A stretch of 21,298 nucleotides of DNA from Saccoglossus kowalevskii (GCF_000003605.2 NW_003148782.1:94499-115796), one strand, 5' to 3'. Numbered from the stretch's first letter, positions 10,901 to 19,264 are shown. The notes: generated from the letters alone by a model not told the origin. Numbers and translations are program-made.

Positions 10901-11639
10901 TCATCAATAACTTTTTTAAATATATTAGTTTTCGCCTCAGCTTTGGACACTCATTGCCCACTATAAATGATACTGGTGAAGAATTTATCTTCCTGTCTAT
11001 TCTTGAAATAAAGCAAACCCTGCTATTGAAACAAATCAGGCATAATATGGATTTTATACCCGGCATATGGTTGTGACAACAGCTTGAGGAATATTGATTG
11101 TATGCCTACAAGCTAGGGAATTAAATACAAACAAAAGCTCCAAAGAAAACTTAAGTAATGGCATTCAACACGCACATGACTATATTGTATCTCCAATATG
11201 GTACCACAAAGACAAATGCTTACAAATATGGATTTATTTCTGTAGTTGTATGAATGAATACGTCTGCCATTTTGATTATTAATATTTATTTTGTGCACAT
11301 TTCAATAATCTGTGTTCCTGATGACACGCATATATACTTGTAATTAATATTTACTGATTTGTTGACTGAATGTAGGTTTATGATAATAATTTGTTTGCTT
11401 TCATTTTTAAGGTGGAAGTGAAACCTTATGTTTTGGATGACCAAATGTGTGATGAATGCCAGGGAGCACGATGTGCGGGCAAGTTTGCACCATTCTTCTG
11501 TGCTAATGTTACCTGTCTGCAGTACTACTGTGAGCATTGCTGGGCAACTATTCATTCTCGTGCTGGTCGTGAATTTCACAAGCCACTAGTTAAAGAGGGA
11601 GCAGACCGTCCACGTACTGTTCCCTTTCGCTGGTGTTAA
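1858..11639 (+). CDS. CPEB2/3/4: CPEB2/3/4 (Orb2)-class cytoplasmic polyadenylation element-binding protein, C-terminal part, four exons joined
   Basis: Joining 1858-1976, 3812-3926, 7976-8157 and 11412-11639 gives one open frame of about 214 residues. In order it encodes RNP1 of RRM1 (GYAFLLF), the rest of RRM1, RRM2 (RNP2 TIFVGGV, RNP1 KGAGRVAF) and a ZZ-type zinc-binding domain ending FRWC-stop. The sequence is nearly identical to the C-terminal half of vertebrate CPEB2-4 and fly Orb2 as I know them, and unlike CPEB1/Orb. Members bind U-rich or CPE-containing mRNA 3' UTRs in the cytoplasm and control poly(A) tail length and translation; the ZZ domain binds zinc and probably protein partners. 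All splice sites are GT-AG, with intron phases 1 (entering the first exon seen), 0, 1 and 0. The N-terminal low-complexity region and first half of RRM1 (RNP2 exon) are not in the window, so the gene is partial only because of the window edge. I see no frameshift or premature stop. Confidence 0.96.
2369..2575. repeat. Degenerate tandem pair, about 121-bp period
   Basis: Two diverged copies start with GTCAATTTCCGGTTTCT and GTCAGTTTTTGGCTTCT, and continue with ATATTACAAGTACTAATCAC versus ATATCTCAAGTTCTGATCAC and then ATTTCAATG. The offset is 121 bases. The general style resembles the degenerate array at 17-19 kb, but I could not show that they are homologous. Confidence 0.5.
3072..3101. repeat. 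CATG microsatellite inside a palindrome
   Basis: A short run of GCAT/CATG units is bounded by TTCATGCA on the left and TGCATGAA on the right. The whole forms an imperfect foldback of 30 bases. No function is evident. Confidence 0.6.
3812..3926 (+). CDS. CPEB2/3/4: CPEB exon: inter-RRM linker and start of RRM2
   Basis: The acceptor is TTTCTTATTGAAG and the donor is GCAG|GTAAAT. The exon encodes 38 codons plus the first base of a valine codon. It starts VQIRPWN, continues with [15 protein letters not shown], and contains RNP2 of RRM2 (TIFVGGVP) before ending PRPLRA. This linker and RNP2 are hallmarks of the CPEB2/3/4 branch. A minus-strand open frame over the same bases is a shadow of this exon. 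Confidence 0.95.
4467..4553 (+). pseudogene. THAP zinc-finger N-terminus relic (transposase-like)
   Basis: The 28-codon frame from ATG 4467 to TAA 4551-4553 begins [14 protein letters not shown] and ends with TKYPE and a few more residues. The initiator methionine, the C-x4-C pair and a Y/F-P-(E/D) motif about 15 residues later follow the start of a THAP domain (C2CH DNA-binding finger, common in P-element, Kolobok and related transposases). The downstream W, C-x2-H and AVPT-type motifs are missing, so only the first part of a finger remains. It could also be the first exon of a gene whose remainder is lost. Its position about 180 bases inside the left inverted repeat fits a transposase start. 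Confidence 0.45.
4695..5923 (-). pseudogene. SAP - SWIM zinc finger - YqaJ-type gene relic, broken by stops and frameshifts
   Basis: Reading leftward from an ATG at 5923-5921, a SAP-like stretch ([13 protein letters not shown], stop [22 protein letters not shown]) is followed by a charged linker ([13 protein letters not shown]). After a TGA at 5624-5622, a 67-residue frame (5621-5421) contains [14 protein letters not shown] and KDGHIVSV. Then come the two halves of a SWIM finger: GCNCVAQ (about 5409-5389) and [14 protein letters not shown] (5215 leftward), separated by a GTAATT-initiated gap of 173 bases that looks like an intron. The region after it reads [13 protein letters not shown] and SYNPGRKS. 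A frameshift leads to [11 protein letters not shown]...[14 protein letters not shown], and beyond a TGA comes [10 protein letters not shown], which resembles the GRITAS motif at the start of YqaJ nuclease domains. The nuclease core is missing. The order matches the uncharacterised SWIM/YqaJ proteins abundant in marine invertebrates; the assignment rests on recalled family patterns. Confidence 0.6.
6276..7280 (+). mobile_element. Pearl/DINE-like non-autonomous element with a tandem-repeat core
   Basis: Twelve-base inverted motifs TAGCTCCGCTGT (6276-6287) and ACAGCGGAGCTA (7244-7255) lie near the ends. The left end adds a GCTCCGCT...AGCGGAGC foldback and a GTCGTCGTCGTC run. The right end adds a hairpin (CAGCC-GATA-GGCTG) before CTTGTTTT, and this same right boundary recurs at 1041. 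Between them is a tandem core of about 155-bp units and no coding capacity. Short inverted ends, a repeat core and a 3' hairpin fit the pearl and DINE-1 type elements that are regarded as non-autonomous relatives of Helitron/Helentron elements. Placing it there is inference; no autonomous partner is in the window. Confidence 0.7.
6351..7190 (+). repeat. Tandem array, five units of about 155 bp plus one partial
   Basis: The landmark GTGATATTTTCGACTT recurs with its ATATTTTCG starting at 6511, 6668, 6822, 6979 and 7132, spacings of 157, 154, 157 and 153 bases. Units 1, 3 and 5 read CGACTTCTTGT, while units 2 and 4 read CGACTTGTTAAA with three bases fewer. Other shared phrases are TTGCTTTGATATTACATATA, ACCTCTCTCAGATTTGTTCA and AATTTTGGTGAATATTTTTG. 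A diverged partial unit begins the array near 6351. Confidence 0.9.
7976..8157 (+). CDS. CPEB2/3/4: CPEB exon: body of RRM2
   Basis: The acceptor is TTATCTGTATTTCAG and the donor is AAGAGG|GTAAAT. Two bases complete the split valine codon, then 60 codons follow. The peptide begins (V)[17 protein letters not shown] and carries RNP1 of RRM2 (KGAGRVAF), then [18 protein letters not shown], and ends DKR. This is essentially the whole of RRM2 after RNP2 and is among the most conserved stretches of animal CPEB2-4. The ATG at 7987 is internal (Met of ELAMIM) and not a translation start. If the next intron were retained, the frame would stop after seven codons (TGA at 8179-8181). Confidence 0.96.
8158..11411 (+). 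other. CPEB intron before the last coding exon
   Basis: This phase-0 intron of 3,254 bases (GTAAAT to TTTAAG) is AT-rich, with no supported gene or complete transposon. It holds three TACCGGTA octamers (8606, 9353, 10751) and a small inverted repeat ATCGCCTG (10807-10814) with CAGGCGAT (10864-10871) about 65 bases across. A more GC-rich patch near 10495-10620 (AGGGTTTTCCCCC and neighbours) looks repeat-like but could not be assigned. Several 60 to 97 residue open frames have no recognisable product. Confidence 0.8.
11412..11639 (+). CDS. CPEB2/3/4: CPEB terminal coding exon: ZZ zinc-binding domain and C-terminus
   Basis: The acceptor TTTGCTTTCATTTTTAAG precedes 75 codons and the TAA stop at 11637-11639. 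The start [16 protein letters not shown] leads into the ZZ domain. The expected cross-braced ligands are all present: the CDEC pair, the cysteines in ARC, FFC, VTC and YYC, the second cysteine of CEHC, and the two histidines in TIH and EFH. The tail reads [11 protein letters not shown] and finishes PFRWC; vertebrate paralogues end in a very similar FRW-plus-one-residue tail. The in-frame ATG at 11391 lies in intron sequence and is not a start. Confidence 0.96.
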   Translation: MEVKPYVLDDQMCDECQGARCAGKFAPFFCANVTCLQYYCEHCWATIHSRAGREFHKPLVKEGADRPRTVPFRWC

Positions 11640-12629
11640 ATTTACATCTGATGCCGTACCCAGAAGCATAGAGATAACTAAAAAGCTCCATATTTCTAAG
11701 AATACAATTTGTGTCTTCTTTTTTTTCATATTACATTCTACCTATCAGCATTCAGGTAATGCTTATTAGATATCCTAGTATGGTTTTTTTGCATGAGACT
11801 TGATTGTAAGTATTTTGGTCAAACATTTAATATATGTAAAATTCATTATATTTTAGCGCAAGTTCAAAATCTTGCCGAAGACAAAAACAAGATTCAGAAT
11901 ATTTTGAGTATAAAATATTTTTGCTGCATGCAAGCACCATGAATATTTCATTTGAAATACGAGACTTTTTGTAATAAGTTAGATTGTGACTTGTTTTGAA
12001 CTACAGGTACGGTATTTGATATGTTACATAATACATGGCAATAACAGAGAACAGTGGCTGGGTTCTCTGTACAGACATGTATAGTATAGATATTCTCTAA
12101 CCCCTTCTTATCCATTTACCAGAAGACGACCAGTTTTCCCATTATACCTAGACTGGTTTCTGAATTTACATTTTTATTAGTCAATTTTAATGACAGTGTT
12201 GATGAGCTGATTATTATTATTACTATGGTACATCTATTTTGTACTACTATAGAAAATTTACAGACTAATACTGCCTAATTTAAAATGAAATTTGAACAGT
12301 AGCAATGAGTGCCATTTTATAAATGTGATGTGATAGTGTACCAAAGAACATACAAGTACAATGTTGACTTGTATATTGATATATATTACTAACGTGAAGT
12401 TGCAAGAGATGTGTTACAAATTGAAGCCGCAGCATTACACACTTTTGGCTTGTGTGAAGGATTATTTCTTATTGAATGAGCAACTCAAGAATTGATATTT
12501 CAAATTTTGTGTATCAACTGTGTGCTAAACATAATTTATAACATCCTATGAAGTACTTTGTGCTGCAATATTTTGTATTTTTGGATTTCTAGCCATTTTT
12601 GCATGATATCAAAACTAACTATGGTTTGT

Positions 12630-12630
<1 letters not shown>

Positions 12631-12661
<31 letters not shown>
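12631..12661 (+). repeat. Genomic run of 31 A residues
   Basis: GTTTGTC is followed by an uninterrupted A tract and then CAACAACAG. No retroposed body is recognised upstream, and no target duplication is obvious. It may be a retroposon tail remnant or a slippage-prone homopolymer. Its exact length is likely to vary and to be prone to sequencing error. Confidence 0.9.
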
Positions 12662-12662
<1 letters not shown>

Positions 12663-13486
12663 AACAACAGTCTCAAAGTACTTGTTCTATCCTATAGTTC
12701 TATCATCAAAATCTCATTTCGATGTCGTAGTAGTCAAAATGAGAGTTGCATGTTTAATATTTACACTTAAATGTAATTTTTCTACAATCAACATCTGTTG
12801 TACACTACAGACTTTCATGAAACATTTGTTTTGTGCATGCCAATTACCATTTGTGCAATCTATATAAAATTATTTATAAATTATTTTGCCAGGACATAAG
12901 CTTTACTATGATGTATTTAATTATTGTTAATAATCATTTTGCCTGCCATTTTTTAATTAGTTTTTTCTAGTATGTTGTTGTATTTTGGTAGATATTTGCC
13001 TATAGATAGGCATTAGGAATGCCAGCCAATATTAACTGGGATCACCAATTTCTGTGTTTCATAAACAGAAGTGATCATATCACCTCTTCCTCTCTTTTAC
13101 TTTAGTTTGGTCCTATCTTTGTACTGGACTATTCTATTTTGAGAGAGGGGAGGTTATTCAGTCGCAGATTCTTTATTTTGCATTTGTTTTTTTCTGATAC
13201 CTAAGTTATTATTGCAAAATAGTCATTATAAAGAGTCTGTGATTGACGTTTGTTTCTATGATTGACACATCATAGATTGTTTGTGACAGCTGGCATTATA
13301 CCCCAAATTCACTTTATTCTAGGAATTCAACAAATCTACAGCTTCCCTACAATACCAGAATTGAGTCGTGATGCTAAAATGCCTACATTTGCATTGGGGG
13401 TTTTGTCAGACTGTTTACTTTACAGGAAAGCCGAGGATAGAGCTTTGTATAACTGTTAATGCGGGTAACAACTTGAGACAAAAATT

Positions 13487-13582
13487 GAATGCTTGTTTGA
13501 GGAAATGCTACCAAACACGAAGTTCGTGTTGTTAGTTGTAGTTGTAGTAGCAGTAGCAGTACCGGTAGTTGTTTTTAATGTG
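13487..13582 (+). repeat. Interspersed repeat copy 1 with palindromic core
   Basis: This 96-base copy matches 17291-17380 except for an extra GTTGTA and one T/C change near the right end. It contains a near-perfect stem, AACACGAA-G-TTCGTGTT (13514-13530), followed by a TAG/CAG-rich stretch and TACCGGTA. Both copies start GAATGCTTGTTTGAGG and end GTTTTTAAyGTG. No terminal inverted repeats or coding capacity are seen. Confidence 0.9.
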
Positions 13583-14288
13583 TTCCATGTCTGTCTTTAT
13601 TGTTACTGTTAAAACTATAAATACTGTCCAGGCATCTGTATGTTATAAACTGTACTTGTTTTTCTTAAAATTTTTGTGAATGATGTGTATATGAAAAAAA
13701 GTTTTGTGCACAGTAAATATTTAAGATGATTGTACATGTTTGGAAGATGAACTTGACAGAAGACTGTTTTTTAGATTTTTCCTTAATTTTTTTGTACACT
13801 TGTACTTTTCTCTGAATTCAAGTAAAAGAGACAGCACTTTCCTATTTGCACCAACTTCATTGTCAGCTTTCATATAACTGGTCATTCCACAGAATAAGAA
13901 ATGTAAATTACCATATCTTGGTGCCGCATTTATACAAATTTATTGTTCATGGTCTTTTCATGCCAACTTTTTTATAGCTCTATTTTTTTTCCAATACTTT
14001 GTAGATCCTTATTTTTTGCTAAAGTTTACCTCATTCTATTGTTAGTCAGGTTTTAGGACAAAAACAAATCATTTTTGTTGATTTATTCATAATATACCCT
14101 GTGCGCTGAAATTGAATATAAGATTATTAATTTAAAACTTTTGCAATCAGATGATTTAAATTTAAATACATTGGGTATCTGTTTTATTTTTCTCATTTAA
14201 TATTATTAAGCTTTTTGCATATGAAAAAAAAAAAAAACTTGAAAGCTTTTAAACCTTTTTTTATTATAAAGTAGCTAGTTTGGACAAA

Positions 14289-14294
14289 AATAAA
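14289..14294 (+). terminator. Alternative poly(A) signal candidate
   Basis: AATAAA lies in an A-rich context 2.65 kb downstream of the CPEB stop codon. The downstream GU-rich element is weak, so this ranks below the signal at 16077. Confidence 0.25.
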
Positions 14295-15348
14295 AACAAA
14301 AACCAGAGTTAATATATCTTTAAAACTTTGTAATTACAGTTTCACTGTTCTCAGATTTATAATATTCCATTTTTGTATTTTTTCGAGTTTTAGGACCAGT
14401 GACTTTGACTGTATTTGACATATGTACTTGGGGCAAGCAAAGTACAGGGAAGGACATTACAACAGCCTATATGTATGTTTGCATGGTGCTACACAAACAC
14501 GACTGAAAACTAACATAATTTGTAAATCATATTTGGGAGGAGTATTTCTTTTTTTATTTTACATACATCACATCAAATTAAAAACAATCAGGGCAAACTT
14601 CTTAATTATTTTTATGTGCAATATTTGTGGAATATAACAGTGTTTTCTGTGCGTTTTGGGAAAGGTGTTCACCCAAAGTGTGAAAAGGTAAAAACCCTGT
14701 TGCCTCTGCCCTATTCTTGCTTCAATTCTTCAGAGCAAGCATAGTCCTTTTTTGTAAGAGATTTACTAGTCATAATCTGTATAGGATAGATGTTTATAAC
14801 ACTTTTCGTGATACAAATTTCTTTATTTTTGATTTTTACCCTATTTTATTTCGTATATCCATTCCCCTGGTATTGGCATTATATTTTATTGCTTCATGTG
14901 CAAATAAGAGTGTAATTTTTGGAAATTATTGGTAATATATTAATTTTGTTTTTGACAACAGAATTGCTCAAATGTTATTTTTGAAGGAGTTTTATTGTTT
15001 TTTAAAAATTTTATTTTATTCACCTAAAGTTATTATTGAATGTTTAAATTATAAGCCACATTTTTCCCTGTTGAGCTTGGAAATGTGCTTGAAAGCTGTT
15101 CATGATGTGTTATTCTTTATTAACATCCGTATCTCAAACTTATGATTTTTAGTATGTATGAACATCCTCCACTGCAGCTCAGAATCATATCAGAATAGTT
15201 ACACAAACATATATTTTTAAACCTAAATTAAGAAAACATAATTTCTGATCATCTGTAGCTGTTGTCTTAAGTGCTGAGTTCCCTCTATTACCGTAGATCA
15301 TTTTGGTTTTATTAAGCACTGGATCACAAAACCATCTGTTGACATTAA

Positions 15349-15371
15349 TATATATATAAATATACATATAT

Positions 15372-15412
<41 letters not shown>
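15349..15412. repeat. TA-rich microsatellite
   Basis: An imperfect start (ATATATATAAATATACATA and ACATACATA interruptions) runs into an uninterrupted TA repeat of about 34 bases. Minus-strand frames here encode only a YIYIYI tract and are artefacts of the repeat. Confidence 0.95.
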
Positions 15413-15413
<1 letters not shown>

Positions 15414-15978
15414 CAATGCATCTTTTTAATTTGGCTCTGTTGCAGTCTGAGGAGATTACAATAGAATTTTGATTATTGACATAGTGGGGAATGTATTTGA
15501 GTTGCAAACTAACATCCACTGTCAGTTTGCAACATTTGAATACACTGAACAGATAAACTACACATACATTATCTTTGAAGATTTCAAAGCCTCTATCAAT
15601 TCGTTTAGCACTCCTAATAGAGGAAATGCAGTACATATTAAATGTTCATACATATTAATAACATTTGAGTTGTGGTTACAATCACTGGCCAGATGCAGTA
15701 TCCTGTTACATGATCTGTTGTCAGATAAACTCTTTTTAGTCTTAACAACATAGCCAAGCTGTATTAAAAAAGTCTAAGAATTCTTCATCAAAGTACTTGT
15801 CCTGCAATGTACCTCTGGCCCAATTATTGAGATCACTCAAGAGAATATTTTACTGACAATAGTTCATTTTTATGGGTATATTCATCTTTATCTGAAAATT
15901 TACTGTTGATAAAAGTTTGTGATTTGTATGGATGATGTTCAGTTACTTGAGGTGTTTACCATTTGCTGTTTGTGGCGA

Positions 15979-16011
15979 TTTTATTGTCTTTTGTATATGG
16001 GGACATTTTAT
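15979..16011 (+). promoter_or_regulatory. Pair of cytoplasmic polyadenylation elements (UUUUAU) near the poly(A) signal
   Basis: UUUUAU occurs at 15979-15984 and 16006-16011, about 27 bases apart and 66 to 98 bases upstream of the AATAAA at 16077. A near-consensus Pumilio motif (UGUAUAUG) lies between them at about 15992-15999. CPE pairs within roughly 100 bases of the hexamer are the arrangement known to confer CPEB control in animal oocytes and neurons. The 3' UTR is AU-rich, so chance occurrence is quite possible. Confidence 0.35.
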
Positions 16012-16076
16012 TAGTATTTTTGTTGGATTATATAACAAATATGAAACTAAAGTTTCTATGTTTTGTTTAAAAAAAA

Positions 16077-16082
16077 AATAAA
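16077..16082 (+). terminator. Probable main poly(A) signal of the CPEB transcript
   Basis: AATAAA follows an A-rich run and is followed by U/GU-rich sequence: TGTTTTGTATTG at 16091 and GTGTGGTGGTTTC at 16121. This is the strongest hexamer plus downstream-element combination I see after the stop codon. Another AATAAA at 16533-16538 has a weaker GU context (TGTTGTTGTG). Confidence 0.5.
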
Positions 16083-16139
16083 CAAACTTATGTTTTGTAT
16101 TGATAGAATTTGTTTCTCAGGTGTGGTGGTTTCTTTCTA

Positions 16140-17080
16140 TTTGTTTATTTTTCTATTCCCCAATTGACAAGCAGAGAAGTGTCATGACTGGTCATTTTTT
16201 TTATAAACAAGACAACCAATCAATTTTCCAATACAATTTACAAATGTGATCATCCAGACTGCTTGCTACAAGCGCTGCAATTGATTACCAACAAAAACAT
16301 GAATATTCATGATACAGCTTCTCTGCTCAGGTTAAACAAGTCCCACATTTTTTTAGAATTCAAAAATTTGGTCTATATATTGTTCAGATAATTTTGAAAA
16401 AAATTAAAAAAGGTACTTTGTAATTCAACTTTTTTGCTGCTAAGTATTTATATATTACAATTTGACATTAATTTTTTGGAGATGTTTCTAACTTTTCTGG
16501 ACCCATTTGTGTAATAACTTTTAGCAATTAAGAATAAAACTATAAAATAGAAAATGTTGTTGTGATTACTAACCCTACTAACAATGTTAGATTTCTAATA
16601 TATCTATTCTATACTATTTGGATTATTATTGATTGAGTTAGTGCTTCCAGGTTTCTCTCTTCATACTAACAGTAATTACTAATATTGTACTACTACTATG
16701 CTTTGCTGTTAATGAGTAAACTTCTTTGTAACATGCTTATGTCTCTTTCTCTTCTGTCTAACCACATTTCCCTAACTATTTTTCTGACTGCTTTAGTTGG
16801 AAAACTTACAAAATTAGTTATCATTGGCAATCTTTAATATACAAAAGTACCATACAGTTTAGATATTGACTGAATTTGAATAGCCAATAAGCAAAGGAGG
16901 TCTTTTTCTGATTGGCTATGGCAGCAAGGTGCTATTGAGATGTTGGTATACTCATAGACACTAATTAGTCCCGTCCGACGCAGTCCGAAAACAGGGACTT
17001 GTGTTTTGACGTGCATGTGTGCTTCCGGATCTGTATCTTAGAAATGCCTGGACCAATCACAAGCAAACTTCTCACATCAT
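16140..17080. other. Downstream flank without a supported gene
   Basis: AT-rich sequence. The only structure noted is a perfect 9-base inverted repeat, ATAGCCAAT (16880-16888) and ATTGGCTAT (16911-16919), with a 22-base spacer; it holds two opposed CCAAT motifs. No open frame here has a recognisable product. Confidence 0.6.
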
Positions 17081-17290
17081 ACATGATATACATATACACG
17101 TCAATTTGTTTCACGATCTGATTCAAGATGGCCGAATGGCTGCCATTTTTGTGTTAAAAATCATCAAAATCAAGCCGTTTTAGGCTGTTTACAGATGGAT
17201 TTTGTTCAAACCTTGTATATACATTGGACATTATAGGACCTTGATGCACATCATTTTGTTTTATGATCTGATACAAGATTGCCAAGTGGC

Positions 17291-17380
17291 GAATGCTTGT
17301 TTGAGGAAATGCTACCAAACACGAAGTTCGTGTTGTTAGTTGTAGTAGCAGTAGCAGTACCGGTAGTTGTTTTTAACGTG
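17291..17380 (+). repeat. Interspersed repeat copy 2, inserted in the palindromic array
   Basis: This 90-base copy is nearly identical to 13487-13582. It begins directly after GCCAAGTGGC, where the array unit would otherwise complete its palindrome, so it interrupts that unit. It carries the same AACACGAA-G-TTCGTGTT stem (17318-17334) and TACCGGTA (17358-17365). Confidence 0.9.
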
Positions 17381-17952
17381 GTAATGAATGTGGTTCTCAT
17401 GCCATATCTCTGACCTGCTTTCACTGATTATGTTAAAATTTTAAATATTCATTATACATCATGTCATAGATATATTGGTTTGGCGATCCTATTAAAAATG
17501 GTCGAATGGTGGTCATTTTCGTGCAAAAAATAATCAAATATCAAGCATTTATGGATGGTTTTCGTTCAAACTTTGTACATGCACTGGACATTACGGGTTC
17601 CTGATGCACGTCATTTTATTTTTTAGATCTGGTTCAAAATGGCTGTCTGGTGGCCATTTTGTTTTAATGATTGGGCTTCTAGAGCCATATCTCTTAAATG
17701 CTTTGACTGATTATATTCAAATTTTATATATATTATACATCATGTTATATATGTATACCGGTACATGTATTCAATATGGACAAATACTTGTTTGACTATC
17801 AGATACAAATGTCAATCATTTTAATGTTAAAAAAAAATCATATTCCTGACATGGTTATATTACAGCTATATTACTATAAACAAAACTATATATCTTAAAT
17901 TTGATGTAGGAAGTTGCAAATGAAATGTGTTATTCAGTCTCTGTTTGGAAGA

Positions 17953-17980
17953 GGGTTGGGGGGGTGGGTGTGTGTGTGTG
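17953..17980 (+). repeat. G-rich tract and GT microsatellite
   Basis: GGG, a run of seven G and another GGG are separated by one or two bases and followed by a TG repeat. The G runs could supply four triplets for a G-quadruplex on the plus strand. Confidence 0.6.
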
Positions 17981-18161
17981 GCGGCCATTTTGTTTTAATG
18001 AATGTGTTTTTACAGCCACAGCGACATGCGTTGACTGATGTTCAAATTTTAAATATTCATTATATATCATGTCATAGATACAGATTTATTGGTTTGACGA
18101 TTAATGCTGTTTCAGAGCAATCTCTCAATATGAACTGCAAGTACTGTAAATGCATTAACTA

Positions 18162-18272
18162 TTCACTGGGTTTTAATTTCGCTGATTAGTAAAATTCGCT
18201 AAATTAAATCTACAAGAACATGTACAATAACATTGTTTTCTTGACAAATTTGGGAAATTAAAATACAGTGAA
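18162..18272. mobile_element. MITE-like foldback segment
   Basis: TTCACTGGGTTTTAATTTC (18162-18180) and the reverse complement of 18254-18272 agree at 17 of 19 positions. The enclosed sequence is AT-rich and non-coding. The true outer ends are uncertain and may lie near 18141 and 18325. It separates two blocks of the palindromic array, as an insertion would. Confidence 0.45.
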
Positions 18273-19163
18273 GATGCTCAAAACATCAAAATAGTGAAAT
18301 TTAATGTCCATGAAAATAAATGCCATCATAAGCATCAGCTTCTGGTTTCATATCTCTGACATGTTTATGTTCAAACTATATTACTATAAACAAAACTATA
18401 CATTTTAAATTTGATAGCTAACTGGGGTTGTGCCATGTATAGCTTATCAGTCACCGTTTGAACGAAGTCAGAATCCTTTGGACCAATTCCGTTCATTCTT
18501 TGCATGTGCCTAGTACTTTATGTGTGCACATGCAGTAGTTTATATTAGCGATTTGATTCAAAATGGCTGACTGGCAGCCATTTTTTTTTTGAGAATGTAT
18601 TTCATTCAAACTTGGTACATAGATTATACATGTTAGGATACATGTCCATGACAATTTCTTTCGCAATTGGATCAAAAATGGCAGACTGGCAGGCATCTTG
18701 TTTGTTTTTTTAAATGTGGTATCTTGAACATGCTTTGTCAGTTTTCATTAAAATTTGGCACATACTCTATACATGTTAGAATATATGTCCATGACAATTT
18801 GTTTCAAAATCGGATCAAGGATGGCCGATTGACAGCCATCTGACTTGTTTGCCTTACTACTGTATTTCTAAGATTTATGTACCATTTTCATTCATATTTG
18901 CCACATACATGTCAGTTTGTTTCATAATCAGATCAACGATGGCCGAATAACGGCTGTTTTTATTTTTGGCCATATTACTATATCTCTGTCACCCATGTAT
19001 CATTTTCATTGATATTTAGCATGTCATAAATGGATGAATGTACATGTCAATTCAATTTGCAATTTGATAAAATATGGTCGACTGGTGGCTATCTTGTTTG
19101 TTTAAAATTTGATAACTTGGACATGCTTTCACTTGTGATCTGTTTTTCTTTGATATGTCTTAA

Positions 19164-19264
19164 ACTGGAGGGGTCGTGTTCAAACTAGATGTAAATAAAC
19201 AATCTGCTGTATACACCACTTGGGACTAACGTTTCAAGGACGCACTCGCAACAACCCCTCCACT
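19164..19264. mobile_element. 101-bp MITE with TTAA target duplication
   Basis: The left end ACTGGAGGGGTCGTG and the right end read on the minus strand (AGTGGAGGGGTTGTTG) form inverted repeats with few differences. Each is flanked by TTAA (19160-19163 and 19265-19268). TTAA is the target duplication of piggyBac and Kolobok-type elements. The interior has no coding capacity. Confidence 0.75.

Larger units (their letters stand above)
11640..16115 (+). other. Likely 3' UTR of the CPEB transcript
   Basis: From the stop codon to the best poly(A) signal there are about 4.4 kb of AU-rich sequence, with no splice-supported coding region. Long AU-rich 3' UTRs are usual for CPEB2-4 genes. The stretch contains a run of 31 A residues (12631-12661), one copy of the 90-96 bp interspersed repeat (13487-13582), a TA microsatellite (about 15349-15412) and many UUUUAU hexamers. 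An alternative AATAAA at 14289-14294 could give a shorter form. The 94-residue open frame at 15469-15753 is unrecognised and probably incidental. Confidence 0.65.
17080..19130. repeat. Degenerate tandem array of 115-150 bp units with an ATGGC...GCCAT palindrome
   Basis: About ten diverged units each contain a GAT(C/T)nnATTCAAnATGGC-like lead followed by an imperfect palindrome such as ATGGCTGACTGGCAGCCAT. The ATGGC (or variant) starts are at 17128, 17278, 17498, 17639, 18563, 18678, 18821, 18939 and 19074, with a half-site near 17984. Other shared phrases are CATTTTCATT, TGTCCATGACAATTTnTTTC and TTCAAATTTTAAATATTCAT. The 17278 to 17498 gap is enlarged by the 90-base interspersed repeat, and the 17.98 to 18.56 kb gap by a MITE-like insertion. 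No coding capacity is supported. Confidence 0.75.

Noticed and set aside
1977-11411. HDV-like self-cleaving ribozyme, as known in a mammalian CPEB3 intron
   Set aside because: I looked for the nested double-pseudoknot pattern by eye and found no convincing candidate. The mammalian ribozyme is not expected in invertebrates; a structural search would be needed to exclude it.
15469-15753. 94-residue open frame in the region after the CPEB stop
   Set aside because: It lies within the likely 3' UTR, has no recognisable motif and has overlapping frames on the other strand driven by the TA microsatellite.
16880-16919. Promoter of a downstream gene from paired CCAAT motifs
   Set aside because: No downstream coding sequence, TATA or initiator context supports it; the motifs are simply arms of an inverted repeat.
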